Positions 6,458 to 14,727 are shown, counted from the first letter of the stretch. The stretch: 24,115 nt of DNA from an uncultured Lachnospiraceae bacterium (GCA_934352055.1 CAKRJY010000018.1:1-24115); one strand, 5' to 3'. A program made the numbers and translations. The notes: generated by a model not told the origin, from the sequence alone.

Positions 6458-7603
6458 ATGCATATCCAGATTTTTACCATGACACATAAGCCATTTTCGG
6501 TTCCATCCGATCCTATGTATGTCCCGCTTCAGGTTGGACGTGCCCTTCACGATGATCTTGGCTATATCGGAGATGATACCGGGGATAATATATCCGCCTT
6601 AAACGGTTACTACAGCGAATTGACCGGCGTCTACTGGGTCTGGAAAAATGTCACAGACGCTGATTATGTTGGCATCTGCCACTACCGTCGTTATCTGCTA
6701 AACGACGCTGGTTTTGTCTTTACCCAAGGTGAACTCCAATCCTTACTGCAGGATTACGATATTCTTACTTCAAAGCGTCTGACTCTTAATTTTTCTTATG
6801 CATACGGTTTTGGAGAAAATCACAGTCCCGAAGATCTTGCTGTCGCAAGTGATGTCATTGCAGAACTCTATCCTGACTTTTATCCACTTTATGCCAGACG
6901 TTTGCAGGAAAACCATACTTATTTTGGCAATATGATGCTTTGTTCAAAGGTTTTATTTGATGAGTATTGCGCTTTTTTATTTCCGATCTTTCGTGCGATG
7001 CATCCTAGATTAACTTTGGATGACTATGATGATTATCACAAACGTCTCTACGGATTTATTTCAGAATTTCTTTTGATGGTCTGGTGTGAATATCGCCATT
7101 TGCGTGTAAAAGAATGCAAGGTTGGTCTGATTGGCGAAAAAAAAGAGACGAAAGAAACCATCGATCGTCTCCTAAACTATTTACACAAGAAAGATATTTC
7201 CGGCGCAAAAGCCTATTTTCTATCCGTAAAAGAAAAACGCCCTGATATTTTAATGGAAGCTTCTGACATTGACGGGCGTCTGCATCTATGCCTGCAAATC
7301 ATCTCTACATGTGAGTACGAACTTGCCGCACAAAATCGGATTCAATTGCCTCTGAAACAATCCAGTAAATCGTTGTTTGCGTCCTTTTCACAGTTGAATC
7401 GTATTTCCACAATCTTATCTTCACCAACAGAAAGCACTCGATGTTTAAACTTAGAAGATATCGCGTTGCTTTCTACATACAGCGACGATGCCATAGCTAT
7501 TAGTTTACAGCTCTATATCAGCGATGATGCGTTACGTCAGGAAAGGATACAGCAGCTCAATGCCCTGCTGCATCGCTCAATCCCCGTGCATTTCCTTGTC
7601 TAA
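6458..7603 (+). CDS. DUF4422 domain protein (putative glycosyltransferase)
   Basis: A 381-residue protein whose first 240 residues match the DUF4422 family found in capsule and cell-wall polysaccharide loci, generally regarded as glycosyltransferase-like. Visible features are the opening strand HIQIFTMTHKPF, the hallmark GICHYRRYL at 72-80, YFGNMMLCSK at 155-164 and YGFISEFLLMVW at 198-209. Residues 245-381 form an additional helical C-terminal part that I cannot assign. The start at 6458 has GAGGTG 7 nt upstream, while the in-frame ATG at 6443 has no ribosome site. It stands alone on the plus strand, not in a glycan cluster. Its last 27 bp overlap the tail of the HD-domain gene. Donor and acceptor sugars are unknown. 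Confidence 0.82.
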   Translation: MHIQIFTMTHKPFSVPSDPMYVPLQVGRALHDDLGYIGDDTGDNISALNGYYSELTGVYWVWKNVTDADYVGICHYRRYLLNDAGFVFTQGELQSLLQDYDILTSKRLTLNFSYAYGFGENHSPEDLAVASDVIAELYPDFYPLYARRLQENHTYFGNMMLCSKVLFDEYCAFLFPIFRAMHPRLTLDDYDDYHKRLYGFISEFLLMVWCEYRHLRVKECKVGLIGEKKETKETIDRLLNYLHKKDISGAKAYFLSVKEKRPDILMEASDIDGRLHLCLQIISTCEYELAAQNRIQLPLKQSSKSLFASFSQLNRISTILSSPTESTRCLNLEDIALLSTYSDDAIAISLQLYISDDALRQERIQQLNALLHRSIPVHFLV

Positions 7604-8479
7604 TGCACCAAAAACTTCTTGCAGAATAGAAATATATTCCTGATAGCATGCTGTATCCTCTAACTCTTTTACCACATCTGCCACTTCATGATAATACCAG
7701 TACTGTTCTCTTTCATCTTTCATGTTAAACTTGTTCCAGATCTGGCGACCATCCTTTTTGAAATCACGCAGACTAGCGCGCATGTTGGATAACTTGTCTG
7801 CTAGCATAATACACTTCACGAGACGGCTCGCATGACGTGTTTTCTCTAACTGCTCCTGTTTTCGTATTTTCCATGTCTCGCTTTTTGGTCTGTCCTCACG
7901 TTTATTCTCTGATTCATGTGCAACGTATGATGCAATCGCAGCACCAAAATCCTGCTCAATCTGTGCAATGGTTATCGGTGTATCTTCGACAACATCATGC
8001 AAGGCTGCTGCCGCGATCACTTCATTATCGCTTGTCATAGAAGCTACCAGCATCATCGTTTCCATCGGATGTGCAATATAGGGCACGTTGCTTCCCTTCC
8101 GCACAGCCCCCTTGTGTGCTCTCGCTGCATATTGAATCGCACGTTCAATGATTGCAAATTGTCTGGCATTTTCATCCTGCGGCAGATAATCCGGAAATTC
8201 GCCGGTAATCCCCGCCAGAATCAAGCCTGCTGTGCGCATTTGCATTTCCTGTGGCAAACGCTTTTCCTCCTGCATATCTTCCATATCATAATACCAGCAC
8301 TCCGGCTCTTCGGTCATATTTCCAAATTGCGAAAATCCACCAAACAACGGGCAGTTCAGGCAATAGCAATATTCCCCTTTCATAACGGTTTGCAAGGCAC
8401 GACAGTAATAGGTTCCATCCGCCTGTCGTTCTGCCACATGTGCGCTCAGTGCATAATGTAAATTTGTGTTTTTTTCCAT
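7577..8479 (-). CDS. HD-domain phosphohydrolase, RelA/SpoT hydrolase-like, with cysteine-rich N-terminus
   Basis: A 300-residue cytoplasmic protein. Residues 108-235 form an HD hydrolase domain of the (p)ppGpp-hydrolase type: the RKGSNVPYIAHP motif at 127-138 gives metal ligand H137, HD is H161-D162 within ALHDVVED, and D228 sits in LADKLSN. No synthetase domain follows, so it resembles small alarmone hydrolases, though activity on (p)ppGpp is an inference. The N-terminal 65 residues carry C26, C38, C40, C43 and C61, spaced like a metal or Fe-S site, which is not part of the standard domain. The start has AAAGGCGG just upstream. It follows the FliB-like gene by 42 nt in the same transcription unit and overlaps the DUF4422 gene tail to tail. 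Confidence 0.82.
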   Translation of the reverse strand: MEKNTNLHYALSAHVAERQADGTYYCRALQTVMKGEYCYCLNCPLFGGFSQFGNMTEEPECWYYDMEDMQEEKRLPQEMQMRTAGLILAGITGEFPDYLPQDENARQFAIIERAIQYAARAHKGAVRKGSNVPYIAHPMETMMLVASMTSDNEVIAAAALHDVVEDTPITIAQIEQDFGAAIASYVAHESENKREDRPKSETWKIRKQEQLEKTRHASRLVKCIMLADKLSNMRASLRDFKKDGRQIWNKFNMKDEREQYWYYHEVADVVKELEDTACYQEYISILQEVFGALDKEMHGD

Positions 8480-8521
8480 TCTGCCGCCTTTCTTCCTATA
8501 TGCTTTATACCAACAAGACTC

Positions 8522-9610
8522 CTATGATACCAAAATCTGGCAATCCATCAACTCTTCCATACACTCTAGATTTTCCTGCGAATGTTCCAATTCCCTGGAA
8601 TATCGATAAGTAATCTCTACCATATCCGTAAAAGAAATTTGTTTCTTTTGCTCTAACCACTTAGCAAACCATAATTCACATATCAAATAGGCATTCACGA
8701 CCGCTTCCTGTGCCAACGCATACACATATTCATCGTATACGGCGCCGCAAAAATAGGCGAACAAAAAATATACAACAATCTGTTCCATTTTTACGGAAAG
8801 ATCCGATACGGACGCCACAAACTCCGCATGCAGCTTCTCATATGTCGCAGTCTCCTGTGTATACAACATTTGTTCCGCCTGCATCAGCCACACTCTCCAA
8901 TCGTATGAAAGTGGCTCCATCTCGTATAAATTCCGATATAACATATGCATGTCTTCCATAGAAGAAAATGCTAAAATCCCGGTATTTACATCACAGACAG
9001 GATAGTCATCCTCCAGACAGTTCTCCCATCTTCCCTCATCCAGAGCCTGCTGCATCGCATATACACGGAGCAATCCCCTGTGACATCGCACAGGAAAAGG
9101 CACCTCACGTTCCTGCATAATCTTCATAAGTTCCTCTCGCATGGCAACCAGCTTTTCGTATAACAAGCCATGAAACTCTTCGTAAGGCTCTTCCACTTCG
9201 TCATCTTCCCACGTCTCCCACTGCATCGGTTCCTTTTGCTGTAGCAAAGACTTCGCTACTGCCGGACAGGAAATTGCAAGTGAGTACTCTCTGACATTTT
9301 CAAATTCTTCTGTATGACGCGGATAGGACTGGCAAGTCAGACAAAGACTCTCCTCTCCCAAATGACAATACATATCGCACAAATCATCGGCACGCAAGAA
9401 TGCACAACGCGCCCTATCATCCTGCAAAAACACCTTTTCTTCCCAATCAATCCGTTTACGCAAGGTCTCACCATACGCGTCTGTCTCCTTGCGATAACGC
9501 TGCAGCGCTTCATCATCAATCTCAATCAGCCAGCCTGCACAACAGGTTGCAGGACATTTGTCTGCAATACATGAAAATGTATCATACCCTTTTATCTTTC
9601 GTCTTAACAT
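8522..9610 (-). CDS. FliB-like protein (flagellin lysine-N-methylase family)
   Basis: A 362-residue protein whose N-terminus has the FliB/YkgJ cysteine pattern: C14, C19, C23 and C24 (CxxxxCxxxCCxGW), then C69, C78, C82, C90, C93 and C115. In Salmonella FliB is needed to methylate lysines of flagellin, and the cysteines are thought to bind a metal cluster. Residues 120-362 are mostly helical and match the poorly conserved FliB C-terminal half. The start at 9610 has an AAGAAGGGG ribosome site. No flagellar gene is in the window, so the substrate may be another protein. It is first in a two-gene unit with the HD hydrolase and shares its promoter region with divergent padR. Confidence 0.85.
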   Translation of the reverse strand: MLRRKIKGYDTFSCIADKCPATCCAGWLIEIDDEALQRYRKETDAYGETLRKRIDWEEKVFLQDDRARCAFLRADDLCDMYCHLGEESLCLTCQSYPRHTEEFENVREYSLAISCPAVAKSLLQQKEPMQWETWEDDEVEEPYEEFHGLLYEKLVAMREELMKIMQEREVPFPVRCHRGLLRVYAMQQALDEGRWENCLEDDYPVCDVNTGILAFSSMEDMHMLYRNLYEMEPLSYDWRVWLMQAEQMLYTQETATYEKLHAEFVASVSDLSVKMEQIVVYFLFAYFCGAVYDEYVYALAQEAVVNAYLICELWFAKWLEQKKQISFTDMVEITYRYSRELEHSQENLECMEELMDCQILVS

Positions 9611-9640
9611 CTAAATCTGCCCCTTCTTTGCTATAAATTT

Positions 9641-9669
9641 ATTCTACAATTCTTTTTTCCTATTGACAA
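9641..9669 (-). promoter_or_regulatory. Promoter of the fliB-like/HD pair
   Basis: On the minus strand TTGTCA (9669-9664), a 17-nt spacer and TAGAAT (9646-9641). Its -35 box shares five base pairs with the -35 box of the divergent padR promoter (9663-9668). Confidence 0.7.
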
Positions 9670-9691
9670 TCCCAAGAAAAAGTCATATATT
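9663..9691 (+). promoter_or_regulatory. Promoter of the padR operon
   Basis: TTGACA (9663-9668), a 17-nt spacer and TATATT (9686-9691). The start site near 9698 falls inside the dyad at 9694-9742, so a repressor there would block initiation. Confidence 0.85.
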
Positions 9692-9693
9692 GA

Positions 9694-9742
9694 TACTACG
9701 ACAGGCGTAGCAACGTTAATCGAAGTATCGACTATCGTAGTA
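9694..9742. promoter_or_regulatory. Probable PadR operator (large imperfect dyad)
   Basis: The sequence from 9694 (TACTACGA...) and the reverse complement from 9742 (TACTACGA...) agree at about 15 of 22 positions, giving two half-operators facing each other. The left half itself contains a smaller dyad, CTACG-n5-CGTAG (9696-9710). It lies directly after the -10 box and before the padR ribosome site, the usual place for PadR autoregulation. No binding data exist here. Confidence 0.6.
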
Positions 9743-9781
9743 AATAACCATGTAACAATAGCAGAAAGGAGCGATCTATGC

Positions 9782-10114
9782 ATGACAACCATTAGTAGTG
9801 ATGTCATTCGTGGCTATAACGATACCATGATTTTATATCTGCTTTGGGATGAGCCATCCTATGGGTATGAGATTTCCAAACAGATTAAGGCAATGAGTGA
9901 TGAGAAATATTGCATCAAGGAAACAACCCTTTACTCAGCCTTTACACGTATGGAAAAAAACGGTTATATTACCTCTTTTGACGGCAACAATCCCGACACA
10001 GGCAAGCGCCGCACCTATTATAGCATCACAGATGCCGGCAGAGCCTACTATCATGAGAAATGTGCCGAATGGCAATTAACCCAGGAAGTTGTTGAAAAAT
10101 TTATCAAAAAATAA
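9782..10114 (+). CDS. PadR-family transcriptional repressor
   Basis: A 110-residue winged-helix DNA-binding protein. The N-terminal domain includes the family hallmark MILYLLWDEPSYGYEISKQI (16-35), recognition helix ETTLYSAFTRMEKNGYI (47-63) and the wing GKRRTYYSITDAGRAYY (73-89). It has the short dimerisation helix of the small PadR subfamily (PadR-s2 type) and no long C-terminal domain. The start at 9782 follows AAAGGAG at 10 nt; another ATG at 9778 hits a stop after four codons. It leads an operon with a HAAS-domain membrane protein and a DUF4097 protein, a pairing often seen for genes that sense membrane or envelope conditions. It probably represses its own operon through the dyad at 9694-9742. 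Confidence 0.93.
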   Translation: MTTISSDVIRGYNDTMILYLLWDEPSYGYEISKQIKAMSDEKYCIKETTLYSAFTRMEKNGYITSFDGNNPDTGKRRTYYSITDAGRAYYHEKCAEWQLTQEVVEKFIKK

Positions 10115-10125
10115 GGAGAATGATT

Positions 10126-11115
10126 ATGGACGCTATAAAAAATTATTTAGAAACCATGTTTTTAAATCTTCCAAATACACCCGAAGTGCAAAAAGCCAAA
10201 TATGAACTTGAACAAATGATGGAAGATAAATACAACGAACTCATTGCCAATGGCAAGACAGAAAACGAAGCCATTGGTACCGTCATTGCAGAATTTGGCA
10301 ATTTGGATGAGCTTGCAGAAGACCTTGGCATTGATTCCTACATACATCATCAACAGACGTATGAGACAGGACGCATGCTCTCCCTGGATGAAATCAAAAA
10401 TTTTTTGAAGGATTCCTCCCGTCATGCTTTTTTTACAGCGCTTGGCGTACTGCTTTGTATCGCTAGTCCCATCTGCGTTATCATCATGAGTGCACTTGGC
10501 GATTTAGGAACAGCCACAAATATGTTTGATGCTTGTGGAATCATTGGTCTTTTATGCTTTATTGCCGTTGCAGTGGCACTGTTTATCATATCGGGTATTT
10601 CCATGAATCGTTGGGGATTTTTAACACACGAACGTTGTTCTATGGATTTTGCTACAACAGAATATGTGCATGACCGGCGAAATATGTACCGCACAACACA
10701 TGCCGCTTTACTGAGCGTTGGCATCATTTTCTGTATTCTGTGCGCGGTTCCAGCCATGCTTATGGATGCCCTGCATCTGCCATCTTTTATGGATGATATT
10801 TCCGGCGCAGCTGTACTTGCCATCGTTGCCATTGGTGTTTTTATGATTGTTTTAACCTCCATGAAAATGGGAAGTTTTAACACATTACTCAAGCTCAATG
10901 ACAGCAGTTCCATTGGCGGACAGTATGTCGACTATCAGAAACAGGAAAACTACAGTAACAAGACCGTTGCAGCTTTCATGTCTGTCTACTGGCCTACCAT
11001 TTCCTGCATTTACTTAGTATGGAGTTTTTTGAGCTTTGACTGGTATATCACCTGGATTATCTGGCCATTTGCCGCTATAATCCACAGCTTTCTCAAAAAA
11101 ATCTGGTCAAATTAA
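10126..11115 (+). CDS. HAAS/permease-prefix domain membrane protein
   Basis: A 329-residue membrane protein. Residues 1-70 form the helical HAAS (DUF1700/permease-prefix) module: a helix pair ending in IAEFGNLDELAEDLG, which is cytoplasmic and is thought to interact with the partner PadR regulator or a transporter. About six membrane segments follow, roughly 102-124, 135-158, 193-216, 227-247, 280-302 and 305-323. The start is placed at 10126, 7 nt after AAGGAG; the ATG at 10120 is only 1 nt from that site. The ribosome site abuts the padR stop codon, so the genes are coupled. It is not a recognisable transporter, and its role as a sensor or anti-regulator is an inference from family context. 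Confidence 0.85.
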   Translation: MDAIKNYLETMFLNLPNTPEVQKAKYELEQMMEDKYNELIANGKTENEAIGTVIAEFGNLDELAEDLGIDSYIHHQQTYETGRMLSLDEIKNFLKDSSRHAFFTALGVLLCIASPICVIIMSALGDLGTATNMFDACGIIGLLCFIAVAVALFIISGISMNRWGFLTHERCSMDFATTEYVHDRRNMYRTTHAALLSVGIIFCILCAVPAMLMDALHLPSFMDDISGAAVLAIVAIGVFMIVLTSMKMGSFNTLLKLNDSSSIGGQYVDYQKQENYSNKTVAAFMSVYWPTISCIYLVWSFLSFDWYITWIIWPFAAIIHSFLKKIWSN

Positions 11116-11127
11116 GGAGGAATTATC

Positions 11128-11904
11128 ATGCATAAAAAAAATCTATATCTTATTTTACTCACGATCATTACCATCGCCAGTGCCATCATCGGTATTTTGA
11201 TTCATGTCATCATTCCTGCCGGAAGCTGGTTTGCTGATTTTGATGAGCACTATGATTCCGACGACTTTATTGCCGGCAGTACCACTTACGAGGAATTAGA
11301 TGCTTTTCAAAGCATCGACTTCGACATAAATGTAGCCGACATTACGATTACAAATGGTGATACTTACAGCATTTCCTACCAAACCAGGAAAAAAGCGCTG
11401 ATTCCTTCCTATGAAATCAAGGATGGCACCCTTTATGTAAAGCAGGCATCCGAAAAGACATTACATGGACTAACAAATAATGCTTCCTGTACGCTCATGA
11501 TTACGGTGCCAAAAAATACCGTTCTCTCACAAATCACAGGAAAAAGTGCTGTTGGCGATTTTACCATGGAAAACACCAGTGCCATCCAGATGGATGTTTC
11601 CGTAAATGTTGGTGATACAGAGCTTACCGATGTTGTTTTACAGCAGGTAACCATTGGAAGTGATGTCGGAGATATCTCCTTAGAAGATGTAACGTTTGAC
11701 ATTGCAAACCTCACATCGAATGTCGGCGATGTTGATGTAACTTCGGCTCTTTCTCTGGATGACTTTCAGATGGATCTCTCCTGCGGTTTCGGAGAAATTG
11801 AAGTCAACGACAATAGTTACCATGAGAAATACCAGTCTAAGGCTGCTTCTGAAAAAAGCCTGACGGTTTCCACCGGAACCGGTGATATCGATATTTCCTA
11901 TTAA
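11128..11904 (+). CDS. DUF4097 beta-solenoid protein, membrane-anchored
   Basis: A 258-residue protein with one N-terminal membrane anchor (about 6-30) and an extracytoplasmic domain of the DUF4097 family. From residue 60 onward it is all beta strand. A V-G-D turn recurs at 142, 161, 180 and 199, exactly 19 residues apart, then less regularly as FGE at 221 and TGD at 251. This is the pattern of a beta-helix. The ribosome site AAGGAGG lies 7 nt upstream and overlaps the stop of the preceding gene. It completes the padR-HAAS-DUF4097 operon. The molecular function of the family is unknown; by position it is the exported or surface-exposed partner of the membrane protein. Confidence 0.85.
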   Translation: MHKKNLYLILLTIITIASAIIGILIHVIIPAGSWFADFDEHYDSDDFIAGSTTYEELDAFQSIDFDINVADITITNGDTYSISYQTRKKALIPSYEIKDGTLYVKQASEKTLHGLTNNASCTLMITVPKNTVLSQITGKSAVGDFTMENTSAIQMDVSVNVGDTELTDVVLQQVTIGSDVGDISLEDVTFDIANLTSNVGDVDVTSALSLDDFQMDLSCGFGEIEVNDNSYHEKYQSKAASEKSLTVSTGTGDIDISY

Positions 11905-11907
11905 AAA

Positions 11908-11946
11908 ACAGGAGCGTTCCTCTGCTATAAAAAGGAACGCTCCTGT
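11908..11946. terminator. Bidirectional terminator between the padR and nad operons
   Basis: A perfect 13-bp stem, ACAGGAGCGTTCC (11908-11920) with GGAACGCTCCTGT (11934-11946), and a 13-nt loop. The A-run at 11903-11908 is a T-run on the minus strand, making it a strong terminator for niaR. In the plus direction the following TTATTCTTATTCTT is only moderately T-rich. It lies directly between the two convergent stop codons. Confidence 0.85.
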
Positions 11947-11951
11947 TATTC

Positions 11952-12494
11952 TTATTCTTCCCAGAAGTTTACCGGTTCGTATTCCTGCAATTTTGCTAAG
12001 AATCCTTTTTCTCCCAACATCTCCTGAATACGATCTAAGACAGCCTCATCTCTGGCATATACGGTATGATAATGATATCCGGATGTCACATTCATCAGCT
12101 GGCTTGATTTACCACTTTTCAAATCTGCTATATATTTATCAATATCATAGCGGGAATGGATATTTAATTCCCCACGGATCACGCCATACGTCTTATGATA
12201 CACAAAAACATCTTTTACCCAGCCACCTAAGTCAATGATTGTCTGTAACTCTTCTGCTGTTTGTTCTTCTGTATGAATAACCTTAAAAACGCGTAGTGTC
12301 TCCTGATTTTTATCTATGACATAACCCCGGTTTGTAGAATGAATGCGTATATCTTTTGCCCGAAGCAAGGCCACGTCCTGCACAATCACCTGACGACTGA
12401 CATCAAGCATTTTTGCCAGCTTCACGCCGGAAACCGGTGTCGTGCTTGACTGCAGGATATGAATAATTTGATTTCTACGTTCTTCTCCACTCAA
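11952..12494 (-). CDS. niaR: Niacin-responsive repressor NiaR (HTH_11 plus 3H domain)
   Basis: A 180-residue repressor of NAD-precursor genes that uses nicotinic acid as co-repressor. Residues 5-60 are an HTH_11 DNA-binding domain (GVKLAKMLDVSRQVIVQDVALLR). Residues 68-175 form the 3H domain with conserved histidines H74, H100, H113, H141 and H143; H74, E82, H141 and H143 are positioned as the family's metal-binding set. It starts 11 nt after nadC and is the last gene of nadA-nadB-nadC-niaR, so it should regulate its own synthesis. A palindrome on the operon promoter (15681-15696) is the likely binding site. Homologue: YrxA of Bacillus subtilis. Confidence 0.94.
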   Translation of the reverse strand: MSGEERRNQIIHILQSSTTPVSGVKLAKMLDVSRQVIVQDVALLRAKDIRIHSTNRGYVIDKNQETLRVFKVIHTEEQTAEELQTIIDLGGWVKDVFVYHKTYGVIRGELNIHSRYDIDKYIADLKSGKSSQLMNVTSGYHYHTVYARDEAVLDRIQEMLGEKGFLAKLQEYEPVNFWEE

Positions 12495-12505
12495 CTTTTT
12501 TTACC

Positions 12506-13366
12506 TCACTCGTTTATAGGGTGCAGATTTTTTAATGAAATATCCATAATTGGTGCAGAATGTGTCAACGCGCCGCTAGAAACATAGTCCACGCCAAGTC
12601 CGGATAATTTTGCAAGATTCTCTTCTGTCATATTTCCACTGACTTCTACTTCTGCTTTACCATCGATGATTTCCATTGCCTTTGCCATGGTATCATGATC
12701 CATATTGTCTAACATGATAATATCTGCACCAGCTTCCACTGCCTCTTTTACCATGTCAAGTGTCTCTACCTCAACTTCAATCTTACGTACAAATGGCGCA
12801 TATTCCTTTGCGCGTGCAATCGCTTCTTTTACACCACCTGCTGCACCGATATGATTGTCTTTTAAAAGCACACCATCTGTCAGATTGTAACGGTGATTGT
12901 TTCCTCCACCAATGCGAACTGCATATTTTTCAAAAATACGGTTGTTTGGGGTGGTTTTTCTTGTATCTAATAGCTTGATGCCTGTTCCTTCGAGCATTCC
13001 TGCAATCTGGTGTGTATATGTTGCTACACCACTCATACGCTGCAAATAATTCAATGCTGTACGCTCGCCGCAAAGAAGCACACGGATGTCTCCTGTCACC
13101 TTTGCCATATGATCTCCTGCTTTTACTGCATCACCATCTTTTGCAAACAATTCAACTTTTGTGGTCGGATCCAACATCTCAAAGACACGGCTAAAAATCT
13201 GCAATCCGCAAATAATTCCATCCTGCTTGCAAATCAAATCCACTTCTCCTAATTGTGGTTCCGGCATCACACTGTTTGTACTTACATCTTCGCTTGTAAT
13301 ATCCTCCTGTAATGCACTTCTGATATATGGGTCAACATTTAATGTCATTGTAACCTGATCAAACAT
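12506..13366 (-). CDS. nadC: Nicotinate-nucleotide pyrophosphorylase (quinolinate phosphoribosyltransferase)
   Basis: Converts quinolinate and PRPP to nicotinate mononucleotide, CO2 and pyrophosphate, the third step of de novo NAD synthesis. The 286-residue protein has the expected motifs: ERTALN at 101-106, DTRKTTP at 134-140, GGGNNHRYNLTDG at 153-165, KDNHI at 169-173, the EVEVE strand, the MLDN turn, VEVSGN and the C-terminal DYVSSGALTHSA. Nothing is missing. The start at 13366 has AAAGGAG with a 7-nt spacer. It lies 52 nt downstream of nadB in the nad operon. Confidence 0.96.
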   Translation of the reverse strand: MFDQVTMTLNVDPYIRSALQEDITSEDVSTNSVMPEPQLGEVDLICKQDGIICGLQIFSRVFEMLDPTTKVELFAKDGDAVKAGDHMAKVTGDIRVLLCGERTALNYLQRMSGVATYTHQIAGMLEGTGIKLLDTRKTTPNNRIFEKYAVRIGGGNNHRYNLTDGVLLKDNHIGAAGGVKEAIARAKEYAPFVRKIEVEVETLDMVKEAVEAGADIIMLDNMDHDTMAKAMEIIDGKAEVEVSGNMTEENLAKLSGLGVDYVSSGALTHSAPIMDISLKNLHPINE

Positions 13367-13418
13367 ATTTTTTCTCCTTTATCATTTTTTCTATATATCC
13401 GGTGCGTTTGCACCTTTT

Positions 13419-14708
13419 TTAAGGGTTTGCCTGCACTGCTTTTTGTACCAATGCCTGATACTCTTTTTCTAACGCTTCTCTATCACGATACTTCGCCAGA
13501 TCAAGGCTTTCTATCGCTTCTTTTGCAGCGCTTTTTTCTATCGTATCCTTATGACTGGTAATATCTGCTGCTGCACGTTTTGCAAAAACAAGGCTTTCCA
13601 ATAAGGAATTGCTTGCCAGACGATTCTTTCCATGCACACCATTGCATGCGGTTTCTCCCACTGCGTAGAGCCCTTCCATGCTGGTTTTACTCTCATGGTT
13701 GACTTTGATGCCTCCCATAAAATAATGCTGTGCCGGCACAACCGGAATACATTCTTTGTGCACATCATATCCCATCTGGCGACAGTGCTCGATGATGTTT
13801 GGGAAATGAGAATCCAGCTCTTCCGCAGGAATTTCCCGCAAATCCTCCCATACATAATCTGTGCCATCTTTTTCCATCTGCTTATGAATTTCCGCGGTCA
13901 AAAGGTCTCTTGGCAAAAGTTCATTGACAAAACGTTTGCCGTGCTTATCATATAATTTTGCACCTTCTCCACGCACCGATTCGGAAATGAGAAAACTGCG
14001 CTGTTCCTTCTCTTTTGTATAAAACGTGGTCGGATGAATCTGCACATATGTGATATCTTTTAGCTCCACACCATGTTTGATGGCCATGGCAATTCCATCT
14101 CCGGTCAAATGTCTAAAATTGGTCGAATGACGATACACTCCACCAACACCACCGGTAGCAAGGACCACCTGCTCTGCTTCCACTTTTTCTATACGACCAT
14201 CTTGCATACGAAGAACACCACCGTAACATACGCCATCACGGCTAATAATATCCACAAGTGTCGTATATTCCATGATCGTGATATTATCGCGTTTTCTTGC
14301 TTCTTCTAACAAATGGCTTGTGATTTCTTTTCCGGTGACATCTTCGTGAAAAACGATACGCTTCGCACTATGCGCCCCTTCTCTCGTATAGAGTAGATTG
14401 CCATCTGCATCCTTTTTAAAATCTGCGCCCCAACCAATCAGATCTTTTAATACATCCTGTGAGGAACGAATCATGATTTCCACCGATTTGCGGTCATTTT
14501 CATAATGACCTGCTGCCATGGTATCTTCAAAATAGGCATCATAGTCGTCTTCATTTGTCAAAACGCACATACCGCCCTGTGCAAGATAGGAATCATTGCT
14601 CTCGGCATCTGACTTGGTTACGATTAAAATCTGCTTTTCTTTTGGCAGATTCAGTGCAAGATAAAGGCCGGAACAGCCACATCCTGCAACTAATACATCT
14701 GTTTTCAT
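13419..14708 (-). CDS. nadB: L-aspartate oxidase (short form)
   Basis: FAD enzyme that oxidises L-aspartate to iminoaspartate, the first step of de novo NAD synthesis; in anaerobes fumarate rather than oxygen is the likely electron acceptor. Residues 4-32 are the FAD-binding Rossmann fold with GCGCSG at 9-14. SYLAQGG at 40-46, REGAHS at 109-114, the substrate-binding HPTTFY, GEGAKL and RDLLTAEI, and the FAD-closing GETACNGVHGKNRLASNSLLE follow. At 429 residues it is about 100 shorter than the E. coli enzyme because the C-terminal helical bundle is mostly absent, as in many clostridial forms. Substrate and FAD domains are intact. It starts 19 nt after nadA. Confidence 0.95.
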   Translation of the reverse strand: MKTDVLVAGCGCSGLYLALNLPKEKQILIVTKSDAESNDSYLAQGGMCVLTNEDDYDAYFEDTMAAGHYENDRKSVEIMIRSSQDVLKDLIGWGADFKKDADGNLLYTREGAHSAKRIVFHEDVTGKEITSHLLEEARKRDNITIMEYTTLVDIISRDGVCYGGVLRMQDGRIEKVEAEQVVLATGGVGGVYRHSTNFRHLTGDGIAMAIKHGVELKDITYVQIHPTTFYTKEKEQRSFLISESVRGEGAKLYDKHGKRFVNELLPRDLLTAEIHKQMEKDGTDYVWEDLREIPAEELDSHFPNIIEHCRQMGYDVHKECIPVVPAQHYFMGGIKVNHESKTSMEGLYAVGETACNGVHGKNRLASNSLLESLVFAKRAAADITSHKDTIEKSAAKEAIESLDLAKYRDREALEKEYQALVQKAVQANP

Positions 14709-14727
14709 TTTCTTAAATCTCCAAACA

